Position numbers and translations under genes: made by a program. A stretch of DNA of 5,376 nt from an uncultured Collinsella sp. (lineage in GTDB: Bacteria; Actinomycetota; Coriobacteriia; Coriobacteriales; Coriobacteriaceae). Each line of letters begins with the position of its first letter. The stretch's first letter is position 1. The notes beneath the pieces are model-generated. The model saw only the letters and a list, made by a program, of their open reading frames with translations. It was not told where the DNA came from and searched no databases. Below, piece by piece: positions 1 to 4,537 of the stretch. Where the stretch lies: the NCBI GenBank assembly GCA_900547125.1, contig URFU01000118.1, positions 1 to 5,376 on the forward strand. The letters run 5' to 3'.

Positions 1-981
1 AAGCACGGCCCTGGGCATGAAAACCGCCATAAACAGAGAGCTACCGACCGCCATTGCCGCAACAACAACTCGCCCGCGCCGACCCGTTACCTTGAAGAAC
101 ACGACAACCAGGACAATCAGCACGAGAATCAGGCCGGTCTTACGCGTCAGCGAAACCAGAAGCAAAAGCGCAATGTATACAGCAAGGAAACCGGGTGCCC
201 TCAGGAGTCGCCCCCTCGAACGCATGACCTCAATGGAAGCAACCGAGAACAGTAGGAAAAACGGCAGGAAGGTGGCATCCTTCGCCATGGCCGAGGCATA
301 GATGGGAAGGTGCCAATACAGGCACAGAAACGCCAGCAGTGCCAGGCAAACGCCCCGTCCGCCGCCCATACGGCGTACCAAAACAAGGCAGCACGCCAAG
401 GCACACGCCGTCAGAAACGCCTGCGCCAGGCAGAAGGCGTACACCCCAGCATCAACGCTTCCCAGCGCACGGCCCAGGTCGGTAAACCATCCGTACAGAT
501 AGGTATCGAGCACTGGATGGTGGTCGGTGATGACACCGTCCGACAAGGCATTGGGCAAGCCGTTGTACTGCAAAAGCTGCTGGCGAGTGTCCCACCAAAT
601 CACGCCCGGGAACAGCAGGACCAACAGCGGGGACCAACAAGCGTAGATGATTGCGCCCAGTTTTACGATGCCACCGAATGCATACGTCTGTGGGATGCCA
701 GAGAACGCCATGTCGCACAAGTTACCAAACCATCCAGCATGGACTTGTCGAGGAACGTCGACAGTACTTTTGCGTCCCGCCAGAAACCGCTCGATCAGAC
801 AGTCGCCGAGCATAAACGCTGCACAGAAAAAGGCCATGTGTCCCAAGACATGGACCAAGTAGATAGGGTTGCAAGAGAATCCCACGGTATCGCGAAACAT
901 ATCCGCGATGGTCACGAGCACCGCAAAGATGCCCGCGACCATCAGCATGTCGCGATTCTGTTTTAATCGCTCCACCGGCAT
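1..981 (-). CDS. Polytopic membrane protein, DUF6020-like putative GT-C glycosyltransferase (C-terminus beyond window)
   Basis: The frame is open for all 327 codons from the ATG at 981 to the left edge, so the C-terminus is missing; I translated it by hand and found no stop or frameshift. Hydrophobic segments lie near residues 12-27, 42-58, 108-128, 180-203, 210-228, 236-250, 264-282, 284-300 and 308-325. After the third comes a polar stretch with WWDTRQQ (129-135, Asp131), then TDHHPVLDT (152-160), and later AKDATF (233-238). An aromatic-Asp plus (S/T)DHHP pattern in an early non-cytoplasmic loop and a later K-D pair are, as I recall, typical of DUF6020 proteins, which resemble GT-C glycosyltransferases using lipid-linked sugars. 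The function is therefore inferred by family resemblance. The start at 981 lies 4 bp after the zinc-ribbon stop, with no strong ribosome binding site, suggesting translational coupling. ATG codons at 948 and 942 are alternatives but would remove the basic N-terminus before the first helix. Confidence 0.8.
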   Translation of the reverse strand, partial: MPVERLKQNRDMLMVAGIFAVLVTIADMFRDTVGFSCNPIYLVHVLGHMAFFCAAFMLGDCLIERFLAGRKSTVDVPRQVHAGWFGNLCDMAFSGIPQTYAFGGIVKLGAIIYACWSPLLVLLFPGVIWWDTRQQLLQYNGLPNALSDGVITDHHPVLDTYLYGWFTDLGRALGSVDAGVYAFCLAQAFLTACALACCLVLVRRMGGGRGVCLALLAFLCLYWHLPIYASAMAKDATFLPFFLLFSVASIEVMRSRGRLLRAPGFLAVYIALLLLVSLTRKTGLILVLIVLVVVFFKVTGRRGRVVVAAMAVGSSLFMAVFMPRAVL

Positions 982-985
982 ACAC

Positions 986-1303
986 TTAGTGCTTTACCGG
1001 CGCGCCGCAATGCGGACAGAATTGAGAATCGGGCGTAAGCGGGCTTCCGCATGAACTACAGAACCGCGGTGCATCCGAGGGCGCAGGAGCCTGCTGTGGC
1101 TGGACCTGAGCCTGCTGCCCAACGTAATTCTGCGGCATTGTCTGCTGAGGTGCCGTATATGCGGTGTTATTCGCAGCCGTTGCATATGCCTTGGAGTGCT
1201 TACGCATGCGAATGATAAAGAAGCCGCCCACGCCCGCTGCGATGAGAATCGCAACAATGACGACGATGAAAATGGGGTTGAACGAGGACGAGCTGTCTTC
1301 CTT
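986..1303 (-). pseudogene. Detached C-terminal segment: Ser-rich linker, transmembrane helix, Gln/Pro linker, zinc ribbon
   Basis: Directly after the TAA that ends the propeller gene (1304-1306), the same frame stays open for 105 codons. It reads KEDSSSSFNP, then a strongly hydrophobic helix (about residues 11-32 of the segment), a basic stop-transfer patch (RMRKHSK), an Ala/Gln/Pro-rich linker, and a zinc ribbon with CxxC pairs at residues 82/85 and 96/99 ending in CGAPVKH. Basic residues after the helix predict a cytoplasmic ribbon. The only common in-frame starts are GTG at 1231 and ATG at 1207. Both fall at or after the end of the helix and lack a Shine-Dalgarno sequence, so separate translation of an intact membrane protein looks unlikely. 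An AAGGAAG sits just after the stop but no start codon follows at usable distance. An automatic annotation would probably call an 81-residue zinc-ribbon protein at 986-1231. I read it as the severed tail of the upstream gene; readthrough would also explain it. Confidence 0.7.
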
Positions 1304-2629
1304 TTACAAATCAGACGAAAGGGATTGCTGGGAGATGCCGCTCTTGTAGACATCGATCCTAAAACCGTCATCCTTATTATCTTGAACGGCGTAAATCAAT
1401 GAGCAGTCCTTCGAGAACCACGCAGACCACATATAGCCGTCGTCGCCTACGAGGTCGTATTCCAGCGAACCCCTCAAATTAATCTGAGAATGTGCGCCCG
1501 TCTTTGTATCAATCAGATACAACAGATTGTTATCGTTGTCGTCCGAACCATTGGCCAATGCAAACCTACCGTCATTCGATAGAGCGCCAAATCCACCTTC
1601 ACTCATAATGGGGAGAGCATTAGGGTACTTAGTCCTCCATTTTGTTTCGCCTGTCTTGTTATCGACGACAATCATTTCAAGGCTTTCCAGCTCAGAAGAG
1701 CTGGAGCCGAGTCCATCACTGTTTTCGTTATACAAGCCAAGAACGAGCGATCCGTCCTGATTAAGCGTGTTGTATTCCAGATTGCTGTAGTAGGTGCAGG
1801 TTGCGTCACCCTTTTTTGAGACGTAGAGGCAGGGGCCGATGGCGGCGCCGTCATCGTTAACGACAACCGTATTGCCCGCCCTGTCAAATTCAGACGTGTT
1901 GACGGCTTCCTTGTCCTTCAGGTCGAGCGTTACCACGTCGTAGTACGAATGTGAATCGTAATCGTCGCCGCAATAATCCCGTATAACATAGCCGTATTTG
2001 CCGTCATTTGAAATCCAAGCAGGGCCATCCAAAGAGTAGTCATCGGATGACGTAAATTCGTATTTAGTCGTTGTATTGCTGTTCTTAAAATCAACTACGC
2101 TAAAAACCGCGTAATAATCCTCTGAACGCGAATCATATACTAGGGATGTTATAAAAAGCGATTTGTTGTCCTTAGATATTTGAAGCCTGACATCGCCATC
2201 ATCGTCATCAAGCACGTCAGATGGAACCGCGGAGCCCAGCGGATATTCTTCTGACTTGTCATTGGACAGATCATATGCAATTACGGAATCGTTCGCTCTA
2301 TTGAAACAGTAAAAGGTCTCTTCGTCAGCTGAAAAGCAGTATGCATTTTTATAGTCATCACTCTCGGGATCAATATCCACTATGGTGCGAGACCAATCCT
2401 CGGTGTCTAGTAAATAGAACTTTTCTTCAGATGCATCCCCGTACAGCACATACCTTCCAGAAGGCGAACGGTTTACATATATCGAATTCTCAAGCTCATA
2501 CGTATCTTTCAGCTCGGGCGTGGGAACGTCGGCAGCATAGGCACCGAGCGGCGCCACGACAAGACTGGCAGCCAGTGCAAGGCCGGCCGTAAGGAGCATC
2601 CCCCATTTCATTTTTCTTGTTCTTGGCAT
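1304..2629 (-). CDS. Secreted beta-propeller-like protein, probably truncated by an in-frame TAA
   Basis: The 441-residue product starts with a Sec signal peptide: a basic n-region (MPRTRKMK), a hydrophobic core at about 10-28 and an AYA/AD cleavage site near residue 32. The mature part is very acidic (Asp-rich, e.g. DDDDGD at 141-146). It carries repeated strands in which a Ser/Asn-Asp-Gly turn is followed by a hydrophobic strand and a second strand ending in an Asp, as in WD40/TolB/YncE-type propellers: about 50-85, 95-125, 148-182, 205-240, 350-385 and 398-432. No catalytic motif is visible, so the likely role is ligand or partner binding outside the membrane; the specific function is unknown. 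The start at 2629 is supported by AAAGGGG (2635-2641) five bases upstream; the ATG at 2611 lacks this. The frame continues past the TAA into a membrane helix and zinc ribbon (986-1303). Without them the protein would be released rather than anchored. GC is low: positions 2041-2100 have 22 G/C of 60. Confidence 0.8.
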   Translation of the reverse strand: MPRTRKMKWGMLLTAGLALAASLVVAPLGAYAADVPTPELKDTYELENSIYVNRSPSGRYVLYGDASEEKFYLLDTEDWSRTIVDIDPESDDYKNAYCFSADEETFYCFNRANDSVIAYDLSNDKSEEYPLGSAVPSDVLDDDDGDVRLQISKDNKSLFITSLVYDSRSEDYYAVFSVVDFKNSNTTTKYEFTSSDDYSLDGPAWISNDGKYGYVIRDYCGDDYDSHSYYDVVTLDLKDKEAVNTSEFDRAGNTVVVNDDGAAIGPCLYVSKKGDATCTYYSNLEYNTLNQDGSLVLGLYNENSDGLGSSSSELESLEMIVVDNKTGETKWRTKYPNALPIMSEGGFGALSNDGRFALANGSDDNDNNLLYLIDTKTGAHSQINLRGSLEYDLVGDDGYMWSAWFSKDCSLIYAVQDNKDDGFRIDVYKSGISQQSLSSDL

Positions 2630-2634
2630 GGTTG

Positions 2635-2641
2635 CCCCTTT
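2635..2641 (-). promoter_or_regulatory. Ribosome binding site of the propeller gene
   Basis: On the minus strand AAAGGGG lies 5 bases before the ATG at 2629. It fixes that start over the in-frame ATG at 2611 and keeps the basic n-region of the signal peptide. Confidence 0.6.
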
Positions 2642-2695
2642 CGATCGAGAGGTGAGTAAGACCTGAGAATACGCTAAGCCCGAAAAAGCAAAATC

Positions 2696-2707
2696 TGTTG
2701 CGCAACA
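2696..2707. repeat. 12-bp perfect palindrome upstream of the propeller gene
   Basis: TGTTGCGCAACA is its own reverse complement and lies about 67 bp upstream of the propeller start, where an operator could sit. An 8-bp palindrome TCGATCGA also lies at 2641-2648, next to the ribosome binding site. About one 12-bp palindrome is expected by chance in a window this size, so a regulatory role is only a suggestion. No convincing -35/-10 pair was found in 2630-2745. Confidence 0.25.
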
Positions 2708-2747
2708 ATTCCCGGCGAGTAAAAAAGTCGGTAACGCCTGATGAAAA

Positions 2748-2803
2748 TGGGACGGGGATTAAATAATCATTGTGTACCGAATGATTATTTAATCCCCGTC
2801 CCA
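2748..2803. repeat. Perfect 24-bp inverted repeat with 8-nt loop (REP/MITE-like palindrome or bidirectional terminator)
   Basis: The arms at 2748-2771 and 2780-2803 are exact reverse complements, separated by GTGTACCG. Each arm has a GC-rich outer part (TGGGACGGGG) and an AT-rich inner part (ATTAAATAATCATT). It begins 6 bp after the stop of the zinc-ribbon gene. On the minus strand the hairpin is followed by TTTTCATC, and on the plus strand by GAAAAATC. The T-run is therefore short, and intrinsic termination on the minus strand is possible but not classic. The mirror-perfect arms are longer than a terminator needs, which suggests a dispersed palindromic repeat of the REP or MITE kind. I cannot test copy number here. 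Confidence 0.75.
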
Positions 2804-2809
2804 GAAAAA

Positions 2810-3109
2810 TCACTGATGGTTGACGGGAGCGCCGCAGTTTTGGCAGAAGGAGGCATTTGTCTCCAGCCTTGAGCCACACTGAGCGCAAAAATAAGTAGGC
2901 TCAACTGGCTGAGCATCATCGACCGCGGTCGGCACCTGCTGTGCCGGCGGAACCTGCTGCACGGGAGGCATTTGCTGGTACGGATTGGACTGCGGAGGCT
3001 GAGGCTTATTCGACGATTCCTTGTTCAAGATAACAGCAAAGGCAACAGCCGCGACACCACCAAATACAACTAGCAAAACGAGAAGATCGAATACACTAAG
3101 GCCTATCAT
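2810..3109 (-). CDS. Single-pass membrane protein with C-terminal zinc ribbon
   Basis: This 99-residue protein has one hydrophobic helix at about 4-28 and a basic patch after it (NKESSNK). A Pro/Gln-rich linker follows (about 35-65, with the near-repeat VQQVPPAQQVPTA), and then a zinc ribbon with Cys75, Cys78, Cys89 and Cys92 ending in CGAPVNHQ. The basic side points the ribbon into the cytoplasm. Four-cysteine ribbons of this zinc_ribbon_2 type usually bind one zinc ion as a structural or protein-binding module; no enzymatic domain is present. The layout of helix, Pro/Gln linker and ribbon matches the tail encoded at 986-1303, so the two are probably related. The start at 3109 has GAGGAG (3120-3125) 10 bases upstream. 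The function is unknown; a scaffold or sensor role with the neighbouring envelope genes is inference only. Confidence 0.8.
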   Translation of the reverse strand: MIGLSVFDLLVLLVVFGGVAAVAFAVILNKESSNKPQPPQSNPYQQMPPVQQVPPAQQVPTAVDDAQPVEPTYFCAQCGSRLETNASFCQNCGAPVNHQ

Positions 3110-3315
3110 CGCAAATCAGCTCCTCATGTTGCGAAAGATGACGGATGCCGAGATTTTATCGCCGCACCGCAAGCCCCTCCTAGTGCGCAACACCCATCCA
3201 CCCTGCATGATTTTCTGGGGCGAGGATCAAAATCATTGGGGAATGGAGCGTGGCAAGCGTATGTCTTCGGGGTATAAGACGGCTAATTGTATGCCGCTTT
3301 TTGAAAGGAACCCTT
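3110..3315. other. Divergent intergenic region between the two transcription units
   Basis: These 206 bp separate the minus-strand zinc-ribbon gene from the plus-strand DJ-1 gene and must hold both promoters unless one lies further away. An 8-bp inverted repeat ATGATTTT/AAAATCAT (3207-3214 and 3229-3236) with a 14-nt spacer lies near the middle and could be an operator. On the minus strand TAAAAT (3153-3158) resembles a -10 box, but no good -35 stands at the right distance. No RNA gene or small coding region was recognised. Confidence 0.5.
3250..3278 (+). promoter_or_regulatory. Candidate sigma70-type promoter for the DJ-1/Maf operon
   Basis: GTGGCA (3250-3255, four of six matches to TTGACA) and TATAAG (3273-3278, five of six to TATAAT) are 17 bp apart. 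The predicted transcript would start near 3285, giving a leader of about 30 nt before the ATG at 3316. This is a consensus match by eye only. Confidence 0.4.
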
Positions 3316-3858
3316 ATGCCCAGCGTTGCCGTTCTTGCCGCCGATGGCTTTGAAACGATTGAATGCCTGACCATGGTCGATGTCATGCGTCGCGGCGGCG
3401 TGCGTGCCACGCTCGTCTCGATCATGCCCACCCGCGAGGTCGTAAGCTCGCTGCAGATTCCCGTAACCTGCGACGCACTCTTTGACGAGATTAACTTTGA
3501 TGAGTACGACTGCGTCGTGCTGCCCGGCGGTCTGCCCGGCGCCACCAACCTGCGCGCCGACCAGCGCGTCTGCGACGTAGTCTGCGAGTTCGCCGCGACC
3601 AAGCATGTTGCCGCTATCTGCGCCGCCCCGTTTATCCTGGGCGAGCTTGACCTGCTCGAGGGACGCCACGCCACGTGCTTCCCCAGCTTTGAGAAGAGTT
3701 TCCCCGAGGGCGCCTATACCGGCGACAAGGTCACGCACGACGGCAACATCATCACCGCCAGCGGCATGGCCCAGTCGCTCCCCTTTGCGCTTGAGCTGCT
3801 GCGCACACTCGCCGGCGACAAGGCTGTCGAGAAGGTTGCCGAGGGCATTCAGCTATGA
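3316..3858 (+). CDS. DJ-1/PfpI (YajL-like) family protein
   Basis: The 180-residue product matches the usual length and layout of the DJ-1/YajL branch. It has an N-terminal strand followed by ADGFETIE, whose Glu16 corresponds to the conserved Glu18 of human DJ-1. The VVLPGGLPGATNLR loop lies at 67-80, and the nucleophile elbow AAICAAPF has the reactive Cys102. LLEGRHATCFPSFE follows at 113-126, where Phe122 occupies the position of DJ-1 His126; many bacterial members also lack that His. Family members act on oxidised or glycated protein and metabolite damage; glyoxalase and deglycase activities are reported but debated, so I assign no precise reaction. The start at 3316 is chosen because GAAAGGAA (3303-3310) precedes it and the protein then begins directly with the first beta strand. 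An upstream in-frame ATG at 3250 would add 22 residues unlike the family and lies on the candidate promoter. The stop overlaps the Maf start by 4 bp. Confidence 0.9.
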   Translation: MPSVAVLAADGFETIECLTMVDVMRRGGVRATLVSIMPTREVVSSLQIPVTCDALFDEINFDEYDCVVLPGGLPGATNLRADQRVCDVVCEFAATKHVAAICAAPFILGELDLLEGRHATCFPSFEKSFPEGAYTGDKVTHDGNIITASGMAQSLPFALELLRTLAGDKAVEKVAEGIQL

Positions 3859-4436
3859 TTTTAGCTTCGCAATCACCGCGCCGCATCGAATTGATGCGCG
3901 AAGCGGGCTACGACGTCCGCGTCATTCCCGCCGACATCGACGAGACCCCTTTTGATGACGAGGCCCCGCTTACGCTTGTCGAGCGCTTAGCTCGCGCTAA
4001 GGCTGCCGCCGTTGCCGCCGAGCACGCCGAACCCAATGAGCTGACCATCGCGGCCGACACCATCGTCACCTTCGATGGCAAGATTTTAGGTAAGCCGGCA
4101 AACGAGGACGAAGCCCGCACCATGCTCCACGAGCTCTCGGGGCGCACGCACCAGGTCGCAACCGGCGTCTGCATCGTTAGAGCCGGAGACACCAGAGCCC
4201 CGCATGCCGCCGAGAGCCTGTCGTTTGTCGATGTGACCGACGTGACGTTCTATGAGCTCACCGACGAGCAGATTGAGCGCTACGTCGCCTCGGGCGAGCC
4301 CATGGACAAAGCCGGCGCCTACGGCATCCAGGGCGTCGGCGGGCGCATGCTCGTACATGATATTTCGGGCGACTTCTACAACGTGGTGGGCCTGCCCATC
4401 GCATGCGTCGCGCGCGCGATTCAAAAACTATCGTAA
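3855..4436 (+). CDS. maf: Maf family nucleoside triphosphate pyrophosphatase (dTTP/UTP type)
   Basis: The 193-residue protein carries the full set of Maf signatures: LASQSPRR (3-10) at the N-terminus, AADTIV (66-71) with the catalytic base Asp68, LGKP (78-81), SGRTHQVATG (95-104), GEPMDKAGAYGIQG (147-160) and GDFYNVVGLP (172-181). Maf enzymes hydrolyse the alpha-beta bond of non-canonical or surplus nucleotides to the monophosphate and pyrophosphate in the cytoplasm. They act as a house-cleaning activity and, in some bacteria, affect septum formation. The GIQG form with Gln159 is the pattern of the YhdE-like dTTP/UTP subgroup, so this specificity is inferred from family knowledge. The ATG overlaps the preceding TGA as ATGA, a classic coupled arrangement, and GAGGG at 3841-3845 serves as its ribosome binding site. 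Length is standard and nothing appears broken. Confidence 0.95.
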   Translation: MILASQSPRRIELMREAGYDVRVIPADIDETPFDDEAPLTLVERLARAKAAAVAAEHAEPNELTIAADTIVTFDGKILGKPANEDEARTMLHELSGRTHQVATGVCIVRAGDTRAPHAAESLSFVDVTDVTFYELTDEQIERYVASGEPMDKAGAYGIQGVGGRMLVHDISGDFYNVVGLPIACVARAIQKLS

Positions 4437-4444
4437 TTGCATCT

Positions 4445-4467
4445 GGCGCTGGGTATCCCCCAGCGCC
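4445..4467 (+). terminator. Hairpin after maf, possible weak terminator
   Basis: GGCGCTGGG (4445-4453) pairs perfectly with CCCAGCGCC (4459-4467) around a 5-nt loop, starting 8 bp after the maf stop. The sequence that follows, TACAATTTC, has only a short T-run. It may be a weak intrinsic terminator or an mRNA-stabilising 3' hairpin that still lets transcription reach the next gene. Confidence 0.5.
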
Positions 4468-4497
4468 TACAATTTCGGCGTACCGTACGGATCCCGA

Positions 4498-4514
4498 CCG
4501 GGCATAAGGCCCGG
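4498..4514 (+). promoter_or_regulatory. Short GC-rich hairpin in the leader of the P1 peptidase gene
   Basis: CCGGGC (4498-4503) and GCCCGG (4509-4514) form a 6-bp stem with loop ATAAG, ending 12 bases before the AGGAG ribosome binding site (4527-4531). I could not match the leader to any riboswitch class I know. A small regulatory or stabilising hairpin is possible, but chance pairing in GC-rich DNA is an equal explanation. Confidence 0.3.
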
Positions 4515-4537
4515 CGGAAAACCGATAGGAGTAAAAC

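Noticed and set aside
310..966. A 218-codon plus-strand open frame
   Set aside because: It lies antisense to the membrane protein, has a low-hydrophobicity composition without family features, and no ribosome binding site. The minus strand gives a continuous 327-codon protein with clear helices and motifs, so this is a shadow.
201..985. Several short minus-strand frames that could suggest a frameshifted membrane gene
   Set aside because: They are in different frames from the real gene. Hand translation from the ATG at 981 to base 1 shows no stop, so no frameshift is needed.
986..1231. Stand-alone 81-residue zinc-ribbon gene from the GTG at 1231
   Set aside because: The GTG lies at the end of the membrane helix and has no Shine-Dalgarno sequence. 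The open frame extends upstream to the TAA of the propeller gene, so the segment is better explained as a severed C-terminus.
2641..2648. TCGATCGA palindrome as an operator
   Set aside because: Eight-base palindromes are common by chance and no second copy or flanking pattern supports it.
3250..3315. Longer N-terminus for the DJ-1 family protein starting at 3250
   Set aside because: The extra 22 residues do not resemble the family and lack a ribosome binding site, while the ATG at 3316 has GAAAGGAA upstream and begins at the first beta strand.
4468..4473. TACAAT as a -10 box for the P1 peptidase gene
   Set aside because: The -10 match is good, but the sequence 16-18 bp upstream is the GC-rich hairpin arm and has no -35-like hexamer, so I do not call a promoter.
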